Positions 37,069-49,199 of a stretch of 64,000 nt of DNA are shown here, piece after piece. This stretch comes from Anisodus tanguticus. Its lineage: Eukaryota; Streptophyta; Magnoliopsida; Solanales; Solanaceae. The notes under the pieces are model-generated. The model was not told the origin of the DNA. It saw only the letters and a program-made list of their open reading frames with translations, and did not search any database. Numbering within the stretch: the stretch's first letter is position 1; each line of letters opens with the position of its first letter. A program made the translations under genes and the position numbers. The stretch spans positions 18,464,001 through 18,528,000 of the forward strand of contig CM067541.1 in assembly GCA_034509755.1 (NCBI GenBank), read 5' to 3'.

Positions 37069-38019
37069 AACCCCAATGAATTGGTTTTTAGTTTCAGCCC
37101 GGTTGGATTGGTTGACATTACTCGAACCTCCAACACCACCACCTTGATTCTTGCGAAGGCGACAATCTTTTGCTCTGTGTCCAGGTTTGCCACATACCCA
37201 ATAGAGTCATGGTTGTGGTTTCTTGAATGCATTGGTCCTTTGTGGGGCGAATGCATTCCTCCCGGTTGCAAAAGATGGCTTGGCACCATTAAATTTGCCC
37301 TTGCCTTTCTGAAACTTGGCCTTAGAAGCATTGCCTTCAACCATGTTGGCATTAGGCTCCAATGAAACAACATCTGCCTTTTCATTCTTCCGGTTATCCT
37401 CTTCAACTCGAATTTTCAGAACCAATTGCTCAAAATTCATTTCCTCGGTTAGATGCTTAAGATAAACCTTAAAATCATTCCATGAGGGAGGTAATTTCTC
37501 AATAATAGCACCAACAAGAAAATTCGGGTTAAGGCCCATACCTTCAACCTCTAACTCATGAACAATGATTTAGAGTTCCTCCACTTGCTTGACAACTGCC
37601 TTGGCATCACTCATCTTAAAGTTCAGAAACTTTCCGACGATGAACTTCTTGGAACAAGCAACCTCAGTTTTGTACTTGTTCTCCAACGATTGCCACAACT
37701 CCCGTGCTGTTCTGAACGTGGAGTAGATGTCGTAGAGAGAATCATCCAAGGCATTGAGAATATAGTTTCAGCAAAGAAACTCCTGACTTTCCCAAGTTTG
37801 AATGTCTTTCAGCCTTTCAGCCTTCTCCACATTAGTCGGAGTATTCTCCCCTTCTCCTTCTGGCAAAGCCATAGGAGTCTCAACAATCAATACGTTTGCC
37901 ACGTGAAGAGTTGTCAAGTAGAACAACATCTTCTGTTGCCAGCGTTTGAAATCAAAACCTTTGAATTTCTCAGGTTTCTCAATATGGTTTTTCACCATTG
38001 ACGATCCAGATTGATCCAT
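37069..38019 (-). pseudogene. Copia gag (frameshifted)
   Basis: Starts MDQSGSSMVKNHIEKPEKF and continues GFDFKRWQQKMLFYLTTLHV. After a break, the second half (37539-37207) has PSWNDFKVYLKHLTEEMNFE. The zinc knuckle lies at about 37159-37203 in another frame as YWVCGKPGHRAKDC, where the first position should be Cys. At least two frameshifts are needed to link the pieces. Confidence 0.85.
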
Positions 38020-38118
38020 TTTTGCAAATTAGGAAATTGAATTCTCTGAAAAGTTTTGCAACCTCAACAAATCAGAAAAAAAATCTAATTTTTTTTAATA
38101 GTAATTTTTGTCTTAGAT

Positions 38119-38663
38119 TGTTAGTGTCAATCTAGTATCATCAATGATGAAATGAATTGAGCACAATAATATAATAATAACTCAAAATAACTTGAAATCA
38201 ACAACAATGAATTCAGCAAATTGAAAACACATACGAACTTGGTGTCGATAGAGGTCTGCTTGATGCAGTGTCCTAAGATAAAAATTCGCCTCCACTTGTG
38301 CTGCAGTTTTACGGACGTCTGCCTAGAGGATACAACTATCTAAGTGAGAGTTCTAGCACAAGAACTTCACTTCTGGCGAATTTACTATATGTGTTCTTCA
38401 GAAACTTGTTTTGAAGAAGAAGAAGTAGAAGCCACAATCTTAAATCATTAATTGTGAAAAAACTGATTGATTGTAGTTTTTTCTGTCTTGTTGTGTATGT
38501 GTCTCCAACCAAGTGATCAACATTCTTTATATAGAGTAGCATATGAACAGTTACAGCTATTCATACCAAAGGTTGTAATTGTTCTAAAAAGTTGCAACCT
38601 TTGATTCGAATTTTCTATCCGTTGATCACTTTATTTCTTCTTAATTCCATACAAGTTCCAACA
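38119..38663 (-). repeat. 5' LTR of the copia element
   Basis: 545 bp partner of 32861-33407, differing at scattered single bases and small indels. Read on the minus strand it runs TGTTGGAACTTG ... GACACTAACA. Downstream (38098-38118, minus) is ATCTAAGACAAAAATTACT, not the usual initiator-tRNA primer site. Confidence 0.95.
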
Positions 38664-39055
38664 ATGGGAAATTTTCAAAATTTGAACTTGAATTTTTTTG
38701 AAAGTAATCATTCATGCTCGTTATTAAAAGATTGCTTAAAAATAACCTTGTTATGAAAGTATTATAATTTCTAAACAAATTAAGAAAATTATTAGAATCG
38801 CATGGATAACAATATACTATAATTTTTTTACGTAACTCATTAGATTGCCAATTAAAACTTGGGAAAAATTCAATTTTTCCTTGAATTTTATGAAATTAGT
38901 CATTCATGCCCGCCATTAAAAGATTGCTTAAAAATAACCTTGTTATGAAAGTATCTTATTACGTACTTTTTAAACTCATTAAGAAAATTATTATAATCAC
39001 ATTCGTAACAACATACTATAAAAGCTTTGCGATTATTTTACCAATTAAATTTGAG
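38664..39055. repeat. Remaining units of the ~197 bp tandem repeat
   Basis: Two more units share ATTAAAAGATTGCTTAAAAA, TAACCTTGTTATGAAAGTAT and TAAGAAAATTATTA. The last word recurs 199 bp apart (38781, 38980). Across the copia insertion, with target duplication removed, the spacing is about 196 bp. Confidence 0.8.
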
Positions 39056-40104
39056 GGGGCGGGGCGATTCAAATTTGCCTTTAAATTTGGTGAGGAGATA
39101 AGGAAAGGGGGGTTGGGGTTCAAGCAAACAAAGAGAACTATACATAAGCGGATTCAAGATTTAACCATGAATTGAGTCAACTTTTAAGTTAGAAGTTAAC
39201 TCATGCACTTCCAAATTATAAGTTCAAATCTAATTTTTATTGAAATTATAAGTTGCATTGGTTGAAGGTTATGCAGGACTAGGTTAAGTTAACAATGAGA
39301 GAGGCTGCCATGCCTGGGCAGTGTATAGTTCAACGTTAAGGCAATACGTAAGAGCATTAATAGTAAGCTATCATAATATACTCTTCTCTTAAATAGATTT
39401 TTTGAGTTAATATCATTGACCCATGTATTAAATAGAGTATTTTTATTAAAAAAAGAAGAAGAAATTCATCTTAAACAAAAGGCCGATCTAGAAGGTAATA
39501 GGGAGGCCGGTGGTCACTACTAACAGAAGGAGAAGTAGGGTGGCTGTCAATATTGGAGGTGGAAGGTAGAGTTGGATTTTTCAAATTTTCGCACTACAAA
39601 AAAAAAAAAAAAATGCTTCCAGGAAAGAATAATTTGCTTAGGCAGCAAAATCAGGACAGAAAAACATTTAAGCTTTCGAGAATTAAAACAATGTTAGGAA
39701 GTTACTGCCTCCGTCACACTTTGTTTGACACTATTTACTTATTAATCTGTTAAAAAAGTAACATTTTTATATTTTCTTAATGAAAATATAAGTATGACCG
39801 AATAATTCAATAAAGGGCGGACTACAGGGAGGGTCCTTTTAAGTAGATGACTCGTCGGACGGTCGGAGTTGACTTTTTTATAATAACACAATTATTATGA
39901 CATATGTTTAAAACTACAAATTCAAAAGACTTATAACCATAAATTTGATATTGTGTTTAAAATCAAAAGTTTTTTAAAAAATCTTTTATTTTTATTAAAT
40001 TTCTTATCGAATCAAATTATGCAAAAAAAATAAAAAATAAAACACAGACTGATTACTAATTAGTAACAATTTCGTGTGGATGCATTTTGTGAGCTTGTCC
40101 TGTC
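39056..40104. other. AT-rich intergenic DNA
   Basis: CTGCCTCCGTCACACTTTGT at about 39705 looks like one end of a MITE without a matching other end. A poly-A run lies at 39597-39613. No gene seen. Confidence 0.45.
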
Positions 40105-40109
40105 AATTT

Positions 40110-40884
40110 TGATAAATTATGTTACATTGTATGTTTTCATGATTTGCTAAACTGTCAAAGAACCAGAGAGGAACCTGGTCTGCTATATGTTCTCTCAGTA
40201 CATCGTACAGTCAACAGTAACAATTGTAAAACTGCACTGTTCACTTCCACAAGTACAACAACACTGCTACGTCATGTTCGAGGTCAAAAAAGGGGATGAG
40301 TAGTCCCTATCTCATCCGCATGCTCTCCAATATATATACAACATGTTCCAATGTTTTACTCATCACTTGAAAAACCTAGAATCACATTAAAGTGTAGCCG
40401 CCACAAGATTCTCTAAGTGTTCAAGAACAAAGTTGTCCACAAACTGAAAGACCAGATCCCTACAACTGAAGATGTCCATGTCCTTTAGTTTGTTTTGAGC
40501 TTTTGTCTTTTGTTCTTTGTTGTAATCCTACACTACTTTTAAGAAGTGTTATGGTATGATAGATTTCAACATTTGCTGGTTTGTCTTTTTGGCTAGAGTT
40601 AGTCAAAATTTGTAGCTTTACAATATATGTATTGTGAAGAGGCTTACAATATAGATATTTTAAGGGTGGGGGATTAAAAGTTTAATTCATATGTTGCAAT
40701 AGGTTGTAATATGAAGTTGCACGGTTAGTGAAGTTGAAAATCCTACTTGGTAGGTCATGATTTTTAATTCCTTGAGCAAGGAGTTTTCCACGTATATCTT
40801 GTGTTATTTACTTACTGCTTTGTTTGAGGGAACATATAGAGAAACTGGTTCTCTATATTCTTTGATGGATGCTAGTTTCTATCA
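40110..40884 (+). repeat. 5' LTR of the Sirevirus-like element
   Basis: 775 bp, TGATAAATTATGTTACATTG ... TTTCTATCA. Aligns along its length with 60322-61100 with more divergence than the neighbouring copia's LTR pair. Contains ATATATATACAACATG near 40330, a possible TATA box, and a palindromic AGAGAAACTGGTTCTCT at 40838-40854. Confidence 0.93.
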
Positions 40885-40886
40885 AT

Positions 40887-40900
40887 TGATATCAGAGCAG
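40887..40900 (+). other. Primer binding site
   Basis: TGATATCAGAGCAG, two bases after the LTR, matches initiator-tRNA-Met site TGGTATCAGAGC except for one base. Confidence 0.88.
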
Positions 40901-40945
40901 GTGTTTTCTAAAAGGTTTACACTTAGAAATAAGCTATTTTGATAA

Positions 40946-41332
40946 ATGTCCACCAAACCTAGAGGAAAGACAATCGATTACCAGACCACCAATGTTTAAC
41001 GGAAAGTACTATGGGTGGTGGAAGACAAGGATGCACGACTTTATCATGGCTGAAGATTCTGAGTTGTGGGACATAATATGTGATGGGCCTCATGTTCCCA
41101 TGAAAACAGATGAGTACAAAACAAAGGAAAAGATATAACAATGCGGACATAAAAGTTGTGGAGAAGAACTTCAAGGCCAAAAAAGATCTTTGTGTGTGGC
41201 ATTGGACCAGATGAGTACAATCGAATCTCATCTTGTGTTTCTGATAAGGAAATCTGGGAAACACTTCAAACAGCTCATGAAGGAACCACTCAATTAAATG
41301 AGTCTAAGATAGATCTCCTCACAACATAGTAT
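40946..41332 (+). pseudogene. Sirevirus-like gag, N-terminal part
   Basis: Starts MSTKPRGKTIDYQ. After a shift it reads FNGKYYGWWKTRMHDFIMAE, DSELWDIICDGPHVPMKTDE and YKTKEKI, then more gag in other frames, ending near the codons for KIDLLTT. The next codon is TAG (usually CAG in relatives). Cut by the inserted element at 41333 and resumes at 48509. Confidence 0.85.
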
Positions 41333-42829
41333 TATTATATCCCGTTTTAACCAGGTCAGAACGGAGTACAACGTTTTGGTGATTCCTAAATTGTTTTAAA
41401 GAGTCGTCACCTAATTATTTTAAGATGAATTAGGACATCTATTTGACTAAGCAATTGCTTGAAATTAACTCCAATTCTTGACCTATTAACTTATGAGATT
41501 CTAGGTAAGAGCTATTTATTATCCTAAAGGAAAGGGATTAGGCATCCTTTAAGATCCGCTAACTACGGTTATCCGGTCAAACTTAGATTATTCTAAAGCA
41601 GTTTCAAGACATACGTAAAAGTGTTTAGGTGCTCTATAATTGATTGAGAAGTAACTTATAGCTACCAATTTAAAATATTAATATGTAAATAATAATGGTC
41701 AGATTTTTTTTTAAAAAAATTCTACTAAGGATTGAAACATAAAATCATTGGAAGTGAAAATTAAAACATGGAAAAGCTCAAAATCCGCGAGATTTTCGTG
41801 ATGGCCGAAAGTGGACTTGAGCCTTCATTGTTTTTTTTTTTAAAAAAAATAGAAGAGCTTTGAGGGTTGGAAAATGAGTTGGCCTTCACTGTTTTCTTAT
41901 AAAGGACTGGAAGATTTTAAAACATTATGGAATAAACATGATTTGGTAAAGAAGTAGTGGGCTTTAAAACACGAACATCTCCTAAAATCATTTCCTCTCT
42001 TTTAAAAAAAATATATATATACCGGAAATGGAAAGGTAAAAGTTAAGCTCATTTGTTCCAAAGCTATGTTTTATCAAATTCAAAAGAGTAGAATAAGATT
42101 TGAGAAATAATAAAGGGGCAACTAATGAGCTACGCACTGTTTCACGCACTTAGAGTTCCTGAACAAGACCATTCACCATTTTTTAAAAGTTATTTAGGAA
42201 GTAGGCGTTGGGCTTTATATAGTAAAACTGCTTATTTAATGTTTAAAGCGGTAGACCTACATGATAAAACCATTATAATCTCATGTGAACCATAAGTCCC
42301 ATAACACAGTTTCAATCCAGAGACAATCCATAACACAAAATAAATCAGTGAAAAGGGTGATATTAAGTGAATGCTAAGGGAGGAAAAAAGGAAAAGGATG
42401 AAGGTGCCATAGGCGACACAAGCAATTTTGCTCGTTTTTTGTTGTCGATGGGGTTTACGAATTGTGGAGTGTGATGATGACTCAATGCACGAATGTGGCG
42501 GTATCGCTGAGTCTCGTTTTGAGACCAGGTTTTGAGAGAGTCCCGAATTTAAGCTCCAATTGCTCCGATTTGTACATGTAAAAAAAAGGAAACAAAGAAT
42601 AAATAGTGATGATAGTTATATATTCCAACCAAGCAACATTTAAAGTACCGAAATACATATAAAGAAAATAAGTCAGATTTTTTAAACGTTTATCAATAAC
42701 CAACAAATAAAACCAAAGAAAATTCCTAGTTACTTAAGTTGCAGCAGTTCGGGAATCATGCCAGAGTGAGGATTATATAGTCATTGTATTGATGCAACAT
42801 GCAAAATCTTTCAAATATGGAAACTAAAC

Positions 42830-45800
42830 TAGGGGTGGCCAGTGCGCCGGGCTCGGATCTGGCGGGCCGGGTTTGGAAGGGTCAGAGTCGGGGCGGGACG
42901 GGCGAAGGGGGCGGGGTCGGGTTTGGCAGGACTTGCTCCAGTCCCGTCTCGATCCCGATTCTGCCGGAATCCGGTCGGGGCGGTTTTCGGCGGGTTTTCC
43001 TTTTTTTTTTTTTTTTAATAACATATGTATAAAAAAAACTCAATAAACAAGACAAAATAGTGTAATAAAAACATCTTAATGCTGTTTTTGTGCCTCTTAT
43101 ATTATTTAATAGACATGATTTTTTTATAATACAAATACAATTGTCTAAATTGCAACTTTGTGGTGTTGTCCAAAAGTTGCATATTACATAATAAAATTGC
43201 AATTAAAAAAATTACATTTTCAAAAAAACATGTTCTAACTGCTTGATAATTTCCTGTGATTCTTTGGTTGTAATTGGTATTTGTTGTCAAATTGATCCAC
43301 GTCGCTTCTACCACCTTCAGATAAGATTTCGTTGTAGTTTTCATCTTCTTCTTCGTTGATCTTCGGTTGATCGCACTTTCTCCGCTCCGCTCGTATCTAA
43401 TCTCTGAATAATACTGCAATTTTCAAGCTGTCTCCGGCTAATGAGTGTCTGTGGTCTCCTATTTGATATCCGCCGCAAAAAAAGCGCTTTCAGACGCAGA
43501 TTGATGACGCTTGAATGTTCAAAACATCTCGGGTCATCAATGAAAGTGTCGGAAAGGTCTTCTCATTCCCCTCCAAGAGTATTTCAAATAAGTCTTCATG
43601 TCCATCTTCATTGATAACTTCTTGGTACGGTATAACTCGCAAAACAAAAATATCCAACTCGCTAATTTGGTTAGTAGTAGAGGTACGCCGCACATTCTAT
43701 TTATGAGGCTTTCAATATTAGCCGCATAAACAAAGATGTCTTTTGTGAGGTTGTGTTGAAGATGAATAAGATGGTATGAAAGCCGGTAAGTTACTAGCAT
43801 TTTCTTGTTGATAAACCTATATATTTTTTTGCATTGATCTTCTACGCTAGACAACACTTCTTCTTTAGTTTGTTCAATATGTGATAGATGATTTAGATTT
43901 TTGGACTTGGAGGTGGTAGTACTTATATACAATCGTAAATAGTTTCAATAAGTGATTTAATACCATCTATTTTAATAGTCGAATTTAATACAACACCAAT
44001 AATATAAATAGTAGGAATATTAATAAAATATTTTTTTATTTTGATAAACTTTTTTTAATAGCTGCCATATAATCTGATTTTTCATATATTCACTAAGTAA
44101 TAAAAATATTATAGTTATATAAAACAACATAGTTGAAATAATAGGATAATATATATCAAAAAATTCTTTTGTTGCTTAAAAAAATTTCTCTAAAAATACA
44201 ATAAGTTCAAAATATTTTACCCAATCACTATCTACAATCATATCAGCTCGATTTTGATTATGAGAGTTAAAAAATAAAGTTATAAGTTTTCTATAGTCAT
44301 AAGCAACAAGTAATTGCTCGTATAAAAAATTCTACCTAGTGGATACTTGTGAAATTTTTCTATAAGATAATCCACAATCGTGACAAATTTTTTATATTTT
44401 TTTATTCGTTGTACTTTATTACTTTTAAAAATAAAGTTTATAACCAATTATATTTTACTAAGAATGTCTTCAAAAAGTGAAAGACCATCCTTTACAATTA
44501 AGTTATATATATGACACGCGCATTTTATATGAAAATGATCTGCAAAAGACGGAGTTAAACTATTTTTTAAAATTGTATTAGCGTAATTATTAGAAGAAGT
44601 GTTATCTAATGTTTTAGTCATAATTTTATCGGTTATTCCGTAATAATGTCACACTTGATAAATATTTTCTACAATAAAAGTACCAGTGTGTCTATCATCT
44701 ATATATCTATACGCTAAAATACGTTTTTGCATAGACCATTTATAATCTATCCAATGACAAGTTACTATTAAATAATCATGGTCGTTAATACTATGACATA
44801 TATCAGACATGATAGTTACTTTGCCATTAAAATGATATAATGAATAACGTAAATATTGTTGATATTCATGTGCAAATTTAAATACATCTCTCTTAACAGT
44901 TGATCTAAAAAAATCGTTAAAAGCAGGATTATATATATATCTAATGTAATGAATAAAATCGGGAGATGAAGGAAATGAAAAAGACAAACCCTTCACAGCA
45001 ACTAATTTTGATATTGCTTCCCTATCTCTATGTTTATTGTATTTAGAGCCTACAATTCCCCCGCCATAGGGTTAATTTGACCATGTACTTGATCCGAGAC
45101 AGTATCAGTATGTGAACTTTGTCCCGATGGAGCGGGTGTTTGCGCACCCGATTTTGAAGCATGATATTAGGCATACCTAGTTGGATGAGCACTTACTACG
45201 TGTCTAATTAAAAACCCCATCCCACCGTGACCTTTTCTAGTTTTAAATTTTAAAATATTTTTACAAATTTTACATCTAGCTATTTGATTCTCTACGTCCC
45301 TATCAAAAAATATCCATGCATCTAATTTTAATGGTCGTTTTGCTGAACCTCGTCTCATACTAGGGGCAATAGAAGGCATTTCAGTTGAATGTGCATTAGT
45401 GGGTGTGTTGTCATCAACATTAGTGGGTGTATAATCTAGATCATCATCTAAATTAAAGTCTTCTTGAGTTCCAGAAAATAACTCATCATCTAAATCTAAT
45501 GGTATTGTAGGAAAATGTTGAGTATCAACAAAAGCATCCTGTGTAGGAATAGAATGACTAAAAAAAGTACCCTTGCCCTGGATGCCCTTACTAGAAGAAG
45601 CAACATTACCCTTACCCTTAAACATACCTCTTAATCCTTCCATTTTAATTATGATAATAAATAATTAAAAATAATAAAATTAAGTGCGCTAAATAAAATA
45701 ATAAACAGACAATAATAATTTAATGAAGGAACAAATGTATCAAACACCGACGTAACGTCGACGTGTAATCGAGAGGTTGAAAATTGAAACTTTGCTCGAT

Positions 45801-46214
45801 GAAAAATCCTCAAGCTAGTTGCCAACTTCACTTCCAATTCCCAAATGAATAAATAAAATTAAATATTTAGTAAACAATGTAGACTTGTGAGAGATATATT
45901 GAGAGTGTAAATATAATAACTTATGGGTTAAAAATAAATATTAAAGGGGTAGGGGGTTGGGGGGGGGGGGGGGGGGGAGGCCAAAAATGGCCGTTGCCCA
46001 ATGGTCAAAATCTAAAATGGCCATTGGTGCAACAGCTATAGGTGGGGGGGCTTTCAGGCGGGATCGGGGCGGGGTCGGATTTGGCGGGCCTGGGACGGGC
46101 TCGGGACGAGACATTGTCCGTCCCGATTCGAGTCCCGCTACCGATTTTTTTTTACTTGGTGTCGGGGCGGGCTCGGGACGGGGTCGGGCCGTCCCAACCC
46201 ACTGGCCAGCTTTA
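42830..46214 (-). mobile_element. hAT DNA transposon nested in A1
   Basis: 8 bp duplication AACTAAAC (42822-42829, 46215-46222). Terminal inverted repeats TAGGGGTGGCCAGTG and, reversed, TAAAGCTGGCCAGTG. Subterminal ~150 bp at each end are strongly GC-rich with GGGCGGG/CGGGAC words against an AT-rich interior. Carries a broken minus-strand transposase. Confidence 0.9.
43490..45643 (-). pseudogene. hAT transposase (BED finger, catalytic core part, dimerisation part), broken
   Basis: From 45643 leftward: an acidic N-terminus, then a BED zinc finger, DAWIFFDRDVENQIARCKIC ... HVVSAHP (about 45180-45320). At 44996-44649 is a core segment, STVKRDVFKFAHEYQQYL and GKVTIMSDICHSINDHDYL, matching the T-S-D-x-W region of RICESLEEPER-like hATs. 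At 43693-43490 is the C-terminal dimerisation part, SELDIFVL ... FPTLSLMTRDVLNIQASS; the usual LLxWW is lost. Intervening sequence is full of stops, so the protein cannot be made. Confidence 0.85.
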
Positions 46215-48508
46215 AACTAAACTAAGCATACATAGTCACACTCATGCTATATACACCAGGTATAATGACATTAAAGTAGGTAGGATAAATATGTGGTCAA
46301 TTCAATAAATATGTGAGGCAACCAGGCATGACCAAACGACTGCCTAAGAACAACATTGAGATATGGGTGCAACAGGATTAGGATTGTTATAAATTACATT
46401 ACAAGTCAAAACAAATGACATACCATAGATAATAAAGAACTACCATCTATGAACCAGTTAAGAGAAATGGATCCAGATAGCAAAGTTTCACATTTTTTAG
46501 CCTATACCAAAACAAGAGATCCAGAAAGCCCAGGCATACAAATCCACATCGGCTATTCTCAAACTCCTATATGCAGGTTCATGACCACACTAATACATAG
46601 TTAAGACGAATCAACCCAATACTGCCTATAAACCAAAGAGAACATGTGAACACATTTCTAAATTTACCAAGCCACCAAAGTCCTATTACTATTTAACAGA
46701 AACACACTTTCAAACCTTAACTAGTACAAATCATGCCCTTTTTTTTCCAAAGAAGTGAAAGCTGACAGTCCTACTAATCAACTATGCCATAACATCTTAC
46801 ACCAAGATACCAAGAAGAGAGCATATATATATCACATAACTCCGGATCTCGTCCTAACATGGTATGTTTAAGCATAGACAGTCAACTAGGCAACCATCAT
46901 AAGATATTCCAATGAATCACAGTCCCTTTAAACATGCTGGAAATTTAGCTAATCTTATATCTTAATCTAATTACAAATGTTAAGACAAGATACATAGCAC
47001 ATAAATTAGATATAAACCCAACACCACATATCTGGATATTAATAATCGAATGACGGGCAGAGCATACATAAACATCCACCAAACATCATAACCCTTCTAA
47101 ACACCTTCAGCACAGTAAATACAAAATCTAAGGCAAAGACTCGGCAAGCAAAATATACCGACCAAACAAAAGCATATTCAGGTATTGATGAACACAACAA
47201 TTTGAACAAACTAACACATGACTAAATGCCGTACACATGCAGAAAATAAACCGAAAGGATTTTGTGCTCACTGACTTTTTTCGGATACAGCGAACTGGGG
47301 CGGAGACCCTTTCAAATCTGCCTAACCACGAACTTTCGAAGCCCGGAAAAAATAATTAATTTTTTAGGCTTTGTACTTAAGAAGGCTGGGTGAGAAGTAG
47401 AAAAATATTTGAAGGTTTACAGGTGAGAATGGCAGCCAAAAAAACGTATCTTGTGTTTAAGAAGACTAAGTAAAAAATGGACAATATTTTGAAGTTCAAA
47501 GGGGAAAACGACGGCTAAAAGGACTTGAAAACAACTTTCGATTATATTTTGAAGAACTGAAAAATGTTTGCAATTTTCAGAGGGGGAAACGGCGGCCCAG
47601 AAGAGAACTCCCTTCGAATGGATTCAACATGCACCTTTTATAGGACGAATTTAGGTTTTTTTAGGCGGGTTTTCTTAGTTTCGAATTTGAAAACGGTCAA
47701 AATCCTTCAAAAATCCGCATCTTCACAGACTTCACGTGATAAAGGACGATATCACGCAAATGGTATGGTCAAATTCTGCCCATTTTGAAGAAAATTGTTA
47801 GTTTTCTCGAAATGGGAAGAGAGAGGGAAAGGGATGGCGGCTGCTGATCATTTTTGGGAGAATGGGCGAAGAGGAATTTAGGGTTTTCGTTTGGGGTTGG
47901 AGGGGAGGGGTCTGTTTTTGTGTGAAATGGGGTTGGGCCCCTAGGTATTGGGCTGGGTATTTTCTTTTGGGTGGCCGGTGGGGAATAAAATGGGCTGATG
48001 TTTTGAACGATTTGGGTTTGGGAAATGTTGGGCCGTGGGTTGGGGTGGTCGGTTGGGCCTGATTTGGTGTGGGTTTAGGTAATGTTTTGGGTGAAGGGAA
48101 AATGGTTTGTGGTAAAATATAAAGAGGGGTTTATTATATATATAAAAAAGAAATGCTTTGAAGAAATGTAAACTATTTAAAATAAAATAACGATGCGATA
48201 ATAGTAAAATATAATATTTGCGAAATACTTAATGCTTAATACAAAAGTGTGACACCGTTTTGCGAAAATAAAATAACATAGAATATTAGGGTAAAAAATA
48301 TGATTAAGATATTAAAAGCAAATGATATTAAAATGTGAATAATAATGATAGTGAAAATAAACGACGATATTAAAAGCTTTATTTATATTTATGCGTATAT
48401 TTATAAATATATATGTATATATTTTACAATTGTCTTTGAAATGTCAAAATATTTAAAAGTGCAAAATAAATAATCGGAAGAGGGACAAAATTGGGTGTCA
48501 ACAAGTAT

Positions 48509-49178
48509 GAGTTGTTCAAAATGAAAAGGATGAATCCATACAACACATGCATACCAAATTCACCTCTATCATCAATGAGCTTAACTCTCTTGGAGAAGTC
48601 ATTACGACCAACAAACTGGTTAGAAAGCTACTTGATGTCTTGCCAGATTCATCAGATAGCAAGGTAAATGTTATATATGAAGCCAAAATCTCAATACCTT
48701 GACCATTGATGAGCTGATTGAAAACCTTAAGATGTATGAGATGAAACTAGCCAGAAAGAAGCTAGAAAAAAGTGAGGCAAAGAAAGAAAAAAACCTGGTC
48801 CTCAAAGCGGCAAAAAGTGACTCAAGTGGTGATGAATCTGACATGGCATATCTCACTCGCAGATTTCAAAAGATGGTTAGAGAAAATGATAGGGTCCCAA
48901 GAATAGAAAGCTCTAGCAGTAATTTCAAAGAAACTGACAACTGCTGTCATAAGTGTGGGAAACCTGGTCACTTCATCAAAGAGTGTCCTTTTCACAAGCA
49001 GGAAAATCAGAACAACAGGAATGGTAAGAGGAACCAGGTTCCCAATAAGAAGTTCCGCAGGAAAGATGTTGCTGATAACCTAGTTAAGCAAGCTCTTGTT
49101 GTTTGGAGAGATTCCTCTAGTGAATCTGAAGATGACGTTGACCAGGGAGACAAATCAATGATAGCCATTGACAATTAA
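48509..49178 (+). pseudogene. Sirevirus-like gag, C-terminal part with zinc knuckle
   Basis: Resumes after A1 with YELFKMK, then in shifted frames the gag core. A clean frame from 48699 reads TIDELIENLKMYEMKLARKK and then the knuckle CHKCGKPGHFIKEC (about 48944-48985; C-x2-C-x4-H-x4-C), followed by a basic KKFRRKD stretch and an acidic Ser-rich end. It stops at 49176, but the next frame (49200) continues the same protein in relatives. Confidence 0.85.
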
Positions 49179-49199
49179 TATGAGTCAATCTTTGCACTC

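Larger units (their letters stand above)
32861..38663 (-). mobile_element. Complete but inactive Ty1/copia retrotransposon
   Basis: LTRs of ~546 bp lie at 32861-33407 and 38119-38663. gag then pol read leftward on the minus strand in copia order (gag, protease, integrase, reverse transcriptase, RNase H). Flanks are GTGGG (32856-32860) and ATGGG (38664-38668), a target duplication with one change. It is disabled by frameshifts in gag, stops between integrase and polymerase, and substitutions at catalytic residues. Confidence 0.93.
41333..48503. mobile_element. Nested TG...CA-type element A1 (probable giant solo LTR, Ogre/Tat-like), itself split by a hAT
   Basis: Flanked by AGTAT (41328-41332 and 48504-48508). 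Its start (TATTATATCCCGTTTTAACC) is a decayed form of element A2's TGTCGCGCCC start, and its end GGGTGTCAACA is identical to A2's. The first and last hundreds of bases of A1 parallel those of A2. No coding domain is seen apart from the nested hAT. A 5 bp duplication, TG...CA ends and the lack of an internal second LTR suggest a solo LTR of ~3.8 kb (hAT removed). The Ogre/Tat assignment is inference. Confidence 0.75.

Noticed and set aside
39553..39753. Short frame starting MEVEGRV with a Lys run
   Set aside because: The Lys run is a poly-A tract read in frame; no other support.
41333..48503. A1 as an ordinary LTR retrotransposon with short LTRs
   Set aside because: Its first and last several hundred bases do not match each other; only the comparison with A2 explains it.
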